A stretch of DNA of 64,000 nt from JANPLD01 sp964445765 (lineage in GTDB: Bacteria; Pseudomonadota; Alphaproteobacteria; Rickettsiales; UBA8987), in NCBI GenBank assembly GCA_964445765.1, contig CAYULD010000002.1, positions 310,001-374,000 of the forward strand, written 5' to 3'. Shown here piece after piece: positions 51,083 through 57,871 of the stretch. Within the stretch, counting starts at the first letter, position 1. Each line of letters begins with the position of its first letter. Position numbers and translations under genes: made by a program. The notes below the pieces were generated by a model, which ran no database searches, was not told where the DNA came from, and saw only the letters and a list, made by a program, of their open reading frames with translations.

Positions 51083-51559
51083 TTATTCTATTGGCATTTT
51101 AGATGAGTGGTGCTCCGCAACAACCCATTTGTTTCCATCTTTAACTAAGGTAAAACTAAACCTAGCAGGAACTTTAACTATTTTTCCATCCTTTTCAAAT
51201 GTAAATGTGTAAATTCCGCTTTGATTCACAACATTATCTGAAAGTTTTTGAGTGTGTATCTCATTTATAGTGCCTTTAATGTTTTTTAGAGATGTAAACA
51301 TTTTGAAGTAATTTAACCTCTCTTCTGGCAGATCGTGAACCTCATTACTTAATGTTGGCAGTAAAACTGCATCTTTTTTGTATAACTCTAAAACTTTATT
51401 TGGGTTACCACTACTTACTGCTTGAAACCAATTTGTTAAAAATTTATCTGCCCCATTTGAATTACCAGTTTTTGCATTTACTTCATTTCCAAAATTTACA
51501 TATAAAATTCCGGCTATTGTTGCTAGAGATATAATCTTTATTAATTTTTTGTTTTTCAT
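51083..51559 (-). CDS. iota-type carbonic anhydrase (CaMKII-association-domain fold), exported
   Basis: A 158-residue protein with a signal peptide (about residues 1-29, VNA-KT). The mature part is a SnoaL-like/CaMKII-association fold: FLTNWFQAVSSGNPNKVLELY, DAVLLPTLSNEV, YTFTFEKDGK and ARFSFTLVKDGNKW. It ends in AEHHSSKMP. The HHSS motif (150-153) followed by x-M-P is the signature reported for iota-class carbonic anhydrases, often mis-annotated as SgcJ/EcaC oxidoreductases. It would hydrate CO2 in the periplasm, beside the SbtA permease gene. The start has a divergent LysR gene 129 bases away. Confidence 0.78.
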   Translation of the reverse strand: MKNKKLIKIISLATIAGILYVNFGNEVNAKTGNSNGADKFLTNWFQAVSSGNPNKVLELYKKDAVLLPTLSNEVHDLPEERLNYFKMFTSLKNIKGTINEIHTQKLSDNVVNQSGIYTFTFEKDGKIVKVPARFSFTLVKDGNKWVVAEHHSSKMPIE

Positions 51560-51604
51560 ATAATCCTCTTATTTCGTTTGATTTTTAATATTTAGTCTAT
51601 AAAA

Positions 51605-51619
51605 TTATCTTATAGATAA
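51605..51619. promoter_or_regulatory. candidate LysR binding box (T-N11-A)
   Basis: TTATCTTATAGATAA has perfect 5-base inverted arms (TTATC/GATAA) and fits the T-N11-A core of LysR-type operators. It lies near the middle of the 129-base divergent gap between the carbonic-anhydrase gene and the LysR gene, where such regulators usually bind to control the target operon and themselves. Confidence 0.5.
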
Positions 51620-51688
51620 CTAATTATATATTAGCTTCTTTAATAAAAGAAAAATTAATACTCTTAATAAAGGTTATAAGTTTTTCTT

Positions 51689-52534
51689 ATGAATATAGAT
51701 ATTTTAACTATTGAGATGTTTATTTTAGTTGCTGAAACAGGCAGTTTCACTAAGGCGAGCAATAAAATTGGCAGGTCGCAATCCGCTGTTAGTCAGCAAA
51801 TAAATAAGCTTGAATCAAGCCTTGGGGTTAGGCTTTTTAAACGAGAAAAAATTCTTAGCCTAACCCAGCAAGGTGAAATATTTTTACATTACGCTAGAAA
51901 AATTTATGCCTTGAATAAGCAAGCAATAAATGAGCTTAAAGAGCCTGAAATTGAAGGGGAAATCAGCTTTGGTCTGCCTGAAGATTTTGCCACATTTTTT
52001 CTTTCTGAGGTTTTATCAGAGTTTTCAAGAACCTATCCAAAGGTTATGATTAATGTAGAATGTGATTTAACACTAAACTTATTAGAAAAATTTAAGAAAA
52101 ATAAGTTTGATTTAGTTCTGCTTAAAATGAGTAAACCTGAAGATTTTCCTAATGGTGTAGATATATGGAATGTGAATTTAGAATGGGTTGCAAATAAAGA
52201 ATTTACTGAGAATTTTGATCTTTCAAAAAAAATTCCTCTTGTTTTAGCCCCTAAACCTTGTGTTTATAGGGCGAGGGCGATTGAAGCTTTAGAAAATAAA
52301 AACTTGAAACATAGAATTTCATATTCAAGCCCAAGTTTTGCTGGCAAACTTGCGGCAGTTAAGGCTGGGCTTGGAATTACAGTTATTCCTAAAAATATGA
52401 TTCCCAAAGATTTAGAAGTTATAAATAAACTTCCAAAACTAAAAAGTAGCCACGCATCGCTATTAAAAATTTCAAATACCAATAAGGTTATAAAATGCTT
52501 TGAGGAATTTGTTATAAAAAATATGGTGCATTAA
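51689..52534 (+). CDS. LysR-family transcriptional regulator
   Basis: A 281-residue regulator. The N-terminal winged helix is TFTKASNKIGRSQSAVSQQINKLESSLGVRLFKR (residues about 18-53; the window sequence reads SFTKASN). A two-lobed effector domain starts at GEISFGLPEDFAT. It is transcribed divergently from the carbonic-anhydrase and SbtA genes, the classical layout for a LysR protein controlling its neighbour. In cyanobacteria and chemoautotrophs LysR proteins (CmpR, CcmR/CbbR) regulate inorganic-carbon uptake, so a similar role is a reasonable guess. The effector is unknown. Confidence 0.85.
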   Translation: MNIDILTIEMFILVAETGSFTKASNKIGRSQSAVSQQINKLESSLGVRLFKREKILSLTQQGEIFLHYARKIYALNKQAINELKEPEIEGEISFGLPEDFATFFLSEVLSEFSRTYPKVMINVECDLTLNLLEKFKKNKFDLVLLKMSKPEDFPNGVDIWNVNLEWVANKEFTENFDLSKKIPLVLAPKPCVYRARAIEALENKNLKHRISYSSPSFAGKLAAVKAGLGITVIPKNMIPKDLEVINKLPKLKSSHASLLKISNTNKVIKCFEEFVIKNMVH

Positions 52535-52567
52535 TTTAGCTATGGATAAGATTTTTACAAAAAATGC

Positions 52568-52595
52568 TTGTTATTAGAATACAATCTTTTATAAG
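52568..52595 (+). promoter_or_regulatory. candidate promoter for tRNA-Asp
   Basis: TTGTTA at 52568-52573 and TATAAG at 52590-52595 are 16 bases apart, about 40 bases before the mature tRNA 5' end. This is a moderate match in the spacer after the LysR gene. Confidence 0.35.
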
Positions 52596-52634
52596 AGCCA
52601 CTTAATAGCGGTATACATCTAAGATTTTTATCTT

Positions 52635-52711
52635 GGGGGTGTAGCTCAGTTGGTTAGAGCGCTGCCCTGTCACGGCAGAGGTCGCGGGTTCGAGCCCCGT
52701 CACTCCCGCCA
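52635..52711 (+). tRNA. tRNA-Asp (anticodon GTC), CCA encoded
   Basis: Acceptor arms GGGGGTG and CACTCCC pair with one G.T. The D-arm GCTCAGTTGGTTAGAGC, anticodon stem CTGCC/GGCAG with loop CTGTCAC, and T-arm CGCGGGTTCGAGCCCCG form a standard cloverleaf. Anticodon GTC reads both aspartate codons. CCA is encoded at 52709-52711. Accessory genes start about 30 bases beyond its 3' end. Confidence 0.97.
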
Positions 52712-52742
52712 CTTTGTGCAAAGTGGTATAAATTACAATCCA

Positions 52743-53285
52743 TTAGACTTTTTTAGTGTTATTTATAATTTCTTTTCTTATTTCTTTTGACATTCTTACT
52801 TTAATAACAAGTCCATCATCTGTGCATATATAAGCCCTCATAAATCTAAGTCTTAAACCACAAAAATTATTTGATATACTTTTTAAAATTTCTCTAAAAG
52901 TTTCTAGCTCTGATATAAAAAATAGCTCTGTCTGTTTACTCTCTACTTTGTAAGGATATGTTTTCTTAGGTATGTTTGGCACATTAAAGGCATCATACTG
53001 ATTAATAAGTAATAAGTCTTTAAAGAAAGGTATTCTAAAATAAAAGAAGGAAAAGGGTATTCTAAGATGAGTAATTCCCAGATTAGTAATACTAACCGTT
53101 AAATAATGGGGCTTATTATCATCAAACCTACCATCTTGAGAAAAAATTTTAATACTAGCATATGCACTTGCCCTTGTTTTAGTGCTAAGATTTGCAATGT
53201 AAAGTGAAACAAAAACAGCTAGAAAAGTAGCTAAAACACTAAGTGCTTCAATAGTGTGTTGATAATTTTCAAAAAAAATTTCCAT
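52743..53285 (-). CDS. unrecognised membrane-anchored protein, partner of the HEPN gene
   Basis: A 180-residue protein with one N-terminal membrane segment (about residues 13-32, LSVLATFLAVFVSLYIANLS). The rest is a soluble beta-rich part (YLTVSITNLGITHLRIPFSFFYF; LFFISELETFREIL). I do not recognise a family. It follows the HEPN/Abi-like gene after nine bases on the same strand, so the two are probably co-expressed. Position between tRNA-Asp and the HEPN gene, and lack of any housekeeping feature, suggest an accessory gene. It could be an immunity or sensor partner; that is speculation. Confidence 0.5.
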   Translation of the reverse strand: MEIFFENYQHTIEALSVLATFLAVFVSLYIANLSTKTRASAYASIKIFSQDGRFDDNKPHYLTVSITNLGITHLRIPFSFFYFRIPFFKDLLLINQYDAFNVPNIPKKTYPYKVESKQTELFFISELETFREILKSISNNFCGLRLRFMRAYICTDDGLVIKVRMSKEIRKEIINNTKKV

Positions 53286-53294
53286 TTATTTACA

Positions 53295-53918
53295 TTAACG
53301 ATTATTCACAACCTCATCAACCCATTTTGAAATTTCTGGGTTTATCCAACTTATAAATTCAATAATTTCATTATAATTTTTTTTATAAGGGTATCTCAAA
53401 ATACATTCACAATGTGCAATTCGGTTGCGGATTTTCTTGAATTTATCAAGCTCCATTCTTACCCTTGCTCTTTTAAGCCCTTTTGGTTTATTAGTAAAAA
53501 TTTTGTGTAAATGCTTGCTCCACAAATTTTGGTCATAATCTGCATTGAATAAATAAACCCAAAAACCAAAATTTAAGTTTGAAATTATATTTGCATTTGA
53601 AATTTGTTTATTATCTTTTGTTATTTCATAAGTTACTTTTTCAACTACTTCCTTATGTTTTGGAATTATCAAAACAGATTTTTTATTATACCACTCAAGC
53701 CCTATTTCTTTTGATAGAGTATTATTTATTGCATTTCTAAGAATAACCTCTAGCTCTGATAATGTGCTATATATCTTTTCTAATATAATTTTATTTTCTA
53801 TATATGATTCAATCGCTTCTTCCTCATTACCATTTGCAAGCTCTAGGTAGGTTGAAAGCCTATTTTTTGATAGAAAATACTCTAAATCACTATATTTTAA
53901 GTTATTGTTCATTACCAT
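53295..53918 (-). CDS. Abi-like HEPN-domain protein
   Basis: A 207-residue helical protein resembling Abi_2/AbiD/F-type abortive-infection proteins. Family-like features are YSTLSELEVILRNAINNTLS in the first half, SNLNFGFWVYLF in the middle, and the HEPN RNase signature R-x4-H (Arg164 to His169 in IRNRIAHCE). HEPN proteins of this type usually cut RNA and act as toxins or phage-defence effectors. A short membrane protein gene follows. The unit lies between tRNA-Asp and a decayed reading frame, a setting typical of accessory DNA. Substrate and trigger are unknown. Confidence 0.68.
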   Translation of the reverse strand: MVMNNNLKYSDLEYFLSKNRLSTYLELANGNEEEAIESYIENKIILEKIYSTLSELEVILRNAINNTLSKEIGLEWYNKKSVLIIPKHKEVVEKVTYEITKDNKQISNANIISNLNFGFWVYLFNADYDQNLWSKHLHKIFTNKPKGLKRARVRMELDKFKKIRNRIAHCECILRYPYKKNYNEIIEFISWINPEISKWVDEVVNNR

Positions 53919-53954
53919 TTTTTATTTGTTTTTAGCATAAATTAACTAACCTTC

Positions 53955-53983
53955 TTTACAACAACAATTATTATTGCTATAAT
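53955..53983 (+). promoter_or_regulatory. near-consensus sigma-70 promoter ahead of a hairpin
   Basis: TTTACA at 53955-53960 and TATAAT at 53978-53983 are separated by exactly 17 bases. Transcription would start near 53990, directly before the stem-loop at 53994-54031. It points away from the HEPN gene and towards lysS. Confidence 0.6.
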
Positions 53984-53989
53984 GCCGTT

Positions 53990-54040
53990 ATGTGCCCTAG
54001 AAACTCCTCTGCGAAAGTATGACTCTAGGGCTTCTTTTTT
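53990..54040 (+). ncRNA. candidate very short RNA: promoter-proximal hairpin with terminator T-run
   Basis: Immediately after the promoter at 53955-53983, GCCCTAGA (53994-54001) pairs with TCTAGGGC (54024-54031), followed by TTCTTTTTT. That is a complete intrinsic terminator on the plus strand. A transcript would therefore be about 50 bases and consist almost entirely of this stem-loop, whose 22-base loop is CTCCT-rich. It could be a small regulatory RNA or an attenuator for lysS, whose ATG is 245 bases further on. No known RNA family is recognised. Confidence 0.45.
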
Positions 54041-54236
54041 CTAGGTTATTAACCTCTATTTTCTCCTTGTAGTCTTTAAGTTTTAACGGCACAAATTCTT
54101 TTAGTGCAGCTGCAATATTTGATATTGCTTTGAATCTTAAATTATCTGCAATTTCAGTTTCTCTAAGTTCTTTTATTAATTTTTTATTCTAACCAATCTA
54201 AAATATTTGATAGATTATTTTGTTTAATTATAAGAA
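54004..54236 (-). pseudogene. decayed reading frame of unknown origin
   Basis: On the minus strand a 58-codon stretch with no start codon reads protein-like (ELRETEIADNLRFKAISNI, AAALKEFVPLKLKDYKEKI) and ends at a TAG near 54004. Just upstream, in a neighbouring frame, KFLIIKQNNLSNILDWLE runs into a stop; a single frameshift near 54187 would join the two. This looks like the remnant of a gene for a helical protein. Its 3' end overlaps the hairpin unit at 53990-54040. Chance open frames of this size do occur in AT-rich DNA. Confidence 0.35.
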
Positions 54237-54284
54237 ATTTAGGCTAATTTAGCTTTTATACTTAAATGAAAATTGCTGAAGATA

Positions 54285-55853
54285 ATGAACTATACAGAAT
54301 TAACAAAAACCTCAAATTTATGGGTTTGGAAGGAGGCTCATAAGCTAAAAACTAAATTTGAAAAATCACCACCAAAAAAGGGTTTTGTGCTTTTTGAAAC
54401 CGGTTATGGCCCTTCAGGCTTACCACATATTGGCACTTTTGGTGAAGTTTTTAGAACAACAATGGTGCGTAAAGCCTTTGAAAAAATTTGTGATATCCCG
54501 ACAAAATTAATTGCTTTCTCTGATGATATGGATGGGCTTCGCAAAGTGCCAGATAATATTCCTAATCGTGAAATGGTGGCAAGCCATTTAGGCAAGCCAT
54601 TAACTGCAATCCCTGATCCATTTGGAACTGCTGAAAGTTTTGGTGCACATATGAATGGCAGGTTACAAAAATTTTTAGATAGCTTCGGTTTTGATTATGA
54701 ATTTAAGAGTGCCACCGCAACTTATAAATCAGGTGAATTTAATGAGATGCTTTTACAGGTTCTAAAGCAATATGATAAGATAATGAAAATAATGCTTCCA
54801 ACGCTTGGGGAAGAACGCCAACAAACTTATAGCCCATTTCTGCCATTATGCCCTGAAACTGGCAAAGTTTTGCAAGCTAAAGTAATAAATACAAACATAG
54901 AAAAAGGCACAATAACTTACATCAATGAATCTGGAAAAGAAGTTGAAACAGAAGTTACTAATGGTGCTTGTAAATTGCAGTGGAAGCCAGATTGGGGAAT
55001 GCGATGGGCGGCACTTGGGGTTGATTATGAAATGCATGGTAAAGATTTAACACCTTCCGTTGCGGTATCTTCCCAGATTTGTAAAGCGATTGGAAAAGAA
55101 CCGCCAATAACTTTTGTTTATGAAATGTTTTTAGATGAAAAGGGAGAAAAAATTTCTAAATCAAAAGGTAATGGAATTTCACTAGAAGAGTGGCTAGAAT
55201 ATGGCACAAATGAAAGTCTTGCCTTATTTATGTTTAATAATCCGCAGAAGGCTAAAAAGCTCCATTTTGATGTTATACCTCAGCATATTGATGATTTTCT
55301 TAAATTTGTAGAAAATACAAATTTACCTGAGCAAAAAGACAAAATTTTTGATAATCCAGCTTGGCATATTTCTTATGGTGATGTTACAAATTATAATGCA
55401 CCCATAAGTTTTTCACTTCTTCTAAATTTAAGTGCTGCTTGTAATACGGAAGATAAAGAAATTTTATGGTCTTTTATTTCAAGATATTTGCCTAATGTTT
55501 CAAAAGAAAAATCACCTTATCTTGATAAAATGGCAGAGCTTGCGATAAAATATTATCATCGTTTTATCGTTCCAACTAAGCAATATCACAAGCCTAATGA
55601 AGCTGAGAAGAAAGCAATTTTAGATCTCAAAAATTTATTAGAAAAAACCCAAGAAACAGCAAGTGCTGATGAAATCCAAACGCAAGTTTTTGAAATTGGC
55701 AAGCAAAATGGTTATGAGGCAAATTTAAGAGATTGGTTTAGTTTGCTTTATCAGGTTTTGCTTGGTCAAAAACAGGGGCCTCGCATTGGCTCTTTCATAA
55801 AATTATTTGGCATTAAAGAAACTATAAAACTTATTGATGAAAAACTATCTTAA
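54285..55853 (+). CDS. lysS: lysyl-tRNA synthetase, class I
   Basis: Class I LysRS, the archaeal-type enzyme used by most Alphaproteobacteria instead of the usual class II form. The HIGH-like motif is in GYGPSGLPHIGTFGE and the KMSKS-like motif in GEKISKSKGNGI. The 522-residue length is normal, with a helical C-terminal anticodon-binding part. A TTG at 54273 extends the frame, but the ATG at 54285 with a nearby GAAG is preferred. The gene may also be called lysK. The HEAT gene starts 17 bases before its end. Confidence 0.93.
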   Translation: MNYTELTKTSNLWVWKEAHKLKTKFEKSPPKKGFVLFETGYGPSGLPHIGTFGEVFRTTMVRKAFEKICDIPTKLIAFSDDMDGLRKVPDNIPNREMVASHLGKPLTAIPDPFGTAESFGAHMNGRLQKFLDSFGFDYEFKSATATYKSGEFNEMLLQVLKQYDKIMKIMLPTLGEERQQTYSPFLPLCPETGKVLQAKVINTNIEKGTITYINESGKEVETEVTNGACKLQWKPDWGMRWAALGVDYEMHGKDLTPSVAVSSQICKAIGKEPPITFVYEMFLDEKGEKISKSKGNGISLEEWLEYGTNESLALFMFNNPQKAKKLHFDVIPQHIDDFLKFVENTNLPEQKDKIFDNPAWHISYGDVTNYNAPISFSLLLNLSAACNTEDKEILWSFISRYLPNVSKEKSPYLDKMAELAIKYYHRFIVPTKQYHKPNEAEKKAILDLKNLLEKTQETASADEIQTQVFEIGKQNGYEANLRDWFSLLYQVLLGQKQGPRIGSFIKLFGIKETIKLIDEKLS

Positions 55854-56430
55854 AACTTCAAAAATTTTATTTCTAATATTCTTTTTGCTAGCTTCAATTT
55901 CGCCTGAAAATTCAATCGCAAAAAGAGAAGCCATACAAGGTATTAGCAAAGAAGATCTTGAGCAGATGACTATAGACCAAAACATAGAATTTCTTGAGAA
56001 AACTGATTCATATTTTGAAACTGCCGTTCATAAATTAGAAAAAATTGGTGAAAAATCAGTTGAGCCTCTGCTTGAACATCTAAGAAAAAACCGAGATAAT
56101 AAACAAATTGTTACCGCAGTAATTTATACACTTGGCAGAATTGGCCCTAAAAGTGCAAGGGCAATTCCAACAATTTTAACCTTTATAAAAAATGAAGATA
56201 GGGATATAAAAAACGCATCTATTGCTGCACTTGGCAGAATTGGTAGAAAAGCTGAAAGGGCAGTTCCACAATTAAAAGAAGCATTAACTGATGAAAATGA
56301 ATTTACTAGAACTTTAGCATATAGATCACTTCTTGATATTGGCACGCCACAAGCCAAAGCGGTTGCAAAAGAATATCAAAAAAGATTAGAAATTGAAAAT
56401 AAAAGGAAGCAATATCAACAATCTAGGTAG
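55837..56430 (+). CDS. exported HEAT-repeat protein
   Basis: About 197 residues with a signal peptide or anchor (NYLKTSKILFLIFFLLASISPENSIA). Four or so HEAT/PBS-lyase-type repeats follow, for example VHKLEKIGEKSVEPLLEHL, VIYTLGRIGPKSARAIPTIL and SIAALGRIGRKAERAVPQL. HEAT repeats bind proteins; no catalytic motif is seen. An ATG at 55837 is preferred over an adjacent TTG. It overlaps the end of lysS by 17 bases and converges with ubiB, sharing eight bases. Function unknown. Confidence 0.7.
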   Translation: MKNYLKTSKILFLIFFLLASISPENSIAKREAIQGISKEDLEQMTIDQNIEFLEKTDSYFETAVHKLEKIGEKSVEPLLEHLRKNRDNKQIVTAVIYTLGRIGPKSARAIPTILTFIKNEDRDIKNASIAALGRIGRKAERAVPQLKEALTDENEFTRTLAYRSLLDIGTPQAKAVAKEYQKRLEIENKRKQYQQSR

Positions 56431-57835
56431 CTTGATAAATTAATTTTTTTATTTGTTTAAGAATATCTTTTACTTCCTCAAAAATGTCTAGAACTCTTGA
56501 TTTTAAGCCGAGATTTTCTCTCCCCCAATCTTTAATTATATCTTCTGAGATATTCCAAAAATTAGCTTTATCATTAAGCATTCTACCAATTCCTTCCGCC
56601 ATTACCATAGTTTTTTGAAGCAGAAATAATTTGGGATCAGTATTCATTTTGAAATCTTCCGCCATTTTAAGAAGATTTTCTAATAATTTTGCAATAGAAA
56701 TTTGATTTTGCGGATGATTCAAAATAGGCTCATTAATAAATCTGCAGGCTTGTGCAAATAAATCTCTATCTTGATCTAAAGGCACAAAGCCATAATCAAA
56801 ATGCAAATCAGATACTTTTTTATAATCTTTATTTAAGAAGGCAATTAGAAGCTCTGCTAAAAATATTCTAGTTTTTTTATCAAGCCTGCCCATTATGCCA
56901 AAATCAAAGATGCATATTTTACCATCATCATCAACTAAAACATTGCCGGGGTGCATATCTGCGTGAAAAAAACCATCTCTTAAAACTTGGTTTACAAAAA
57001 TTTGTGAGGATTTACGCAATATATCATCAGTGCTTATTCCCTTGTTTTTGAGGGTTTCAATATCATCAATTCTAGTGCCGTAAAATCTTTCAATGGTTAA
57101 AACTTCTTTTGCGGTGTAATCCCAATAAACTTTAGGAATTCTAATATTATTATCATTCTTAAAATTTTCTGCAATTTCTGCACAGGCAGAGGCTTCATAT
57201 AAAAAATCCATCTCTATGAGCGAATTTTTGCGAAAAATTTCCATAATTTCAAGAAATTTAACTCGCTTGGCGATTTTAGAAAATTTTGCAAAAAATTTTG
57301 CAAGAAAAATAACTAAATCAATATCACCGATAAATTTTTCTTTAATATTAGGGCGAAGAATTTTAACCGCTACATCTTCATCATTAAAAGTTTTTGCAAA
57401 ATGCACTTGTGCAATTGATGCAGCCGCAACTGGTTTTTCTTCAAAGCTCTTAAAAATTTGGTGAATTTTTTTATCAAAATTTCTTTCAATAATTTCTTTA
57501 ACCTCATCATAGGAAAAGAAGGGCAATTTATCTTGCAGATTAGTTAAATCTTTAGCAATTTTATCCCCGATAATATCACCCCTAACTGATAAGGCTTGCC
57601 CAAGTTTTATAAAACACGCCCCTAAATTTTGGAAGGCAAGAAGCAGGCGTTCTCCCTTTGATGCATTTTTTATAGAATTTGGGCTAAATGGAATTGTTAT
57701 AAATCTTAGAAAATTCCCTAAAAATTCAAGGCGTGTATTATCTAGAAAAAATAAGCAATTAAACCTTGCTAGTGTTAAGATTATTTGAATAGCTCTAAAT
57801 ATATTTTTTATAGATTGCATATGCACTGTTAGCAA
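56423..57835 (-). CDS. ubiB: UbiB/ABC1 family atypical kinase
   Basis: UbiB supports ubiquinone synthesis at the inner membrane, probably through ATPase activity that helps handle lipid intermediates. The 470-residue protein has the K-x-G-Q motif (FIKLGQALSVRGD), the Ala-rich loop (KPVAAASIAQVHFAK), HADMHPGNV and the IFDFGIMG metal-binding motif. The C-terminal hydrophobic segments typical of E. coli UbiB are weak here. Consistent with ETF-QO and an aerobic respiratory chain. It lies downstream of mutL on the same strand. Confidence 0.9.
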   Translation of the reverse strand: MLTVHMQSIKNIFRAIQIILTLARFNCLFFLDNTRLEFLGNFLRFITIPFSPNSIKNASKGERLLLAFQNLGACFIKLGQALSVRGDIIGDKIAKDLTNLQDKLPFFSYDEVKEIIERNFDKKIHQIFKSFEEKPVAAASIAQVHFAKTFNDEDVAVKILRPNIKEKFIGDIDLVIFLAKFFAKFSKIAKRVKFLEIMEIFRKNSLIEMDFLYEASACAEIAENFKNDNNIRIPKVYWDYTAKEVLTIERFYGTRIDDIETLKNKGISTDDILRKSSQIFVNQVLRDGFFHADMHPGNVLVDDDGKICIFDFGIMGRLDKKTRIFLAELLIAFLNKDYKKVSDLHFDYGFVPLDQDRDLFAQACRFINEPILNHPQNQISIAKLLENLLKMAEDFKMNTDPKLFLLQKTMVMAEGIGRMLNDKANFWNISEDIIKDWGRENLGLKSRVLDIFEEVKDILKQIKKLIYQAT

Positions 57836-57871
57836 AGTTTTATAAAATTTGTTACGACACTATCTAAGGCT

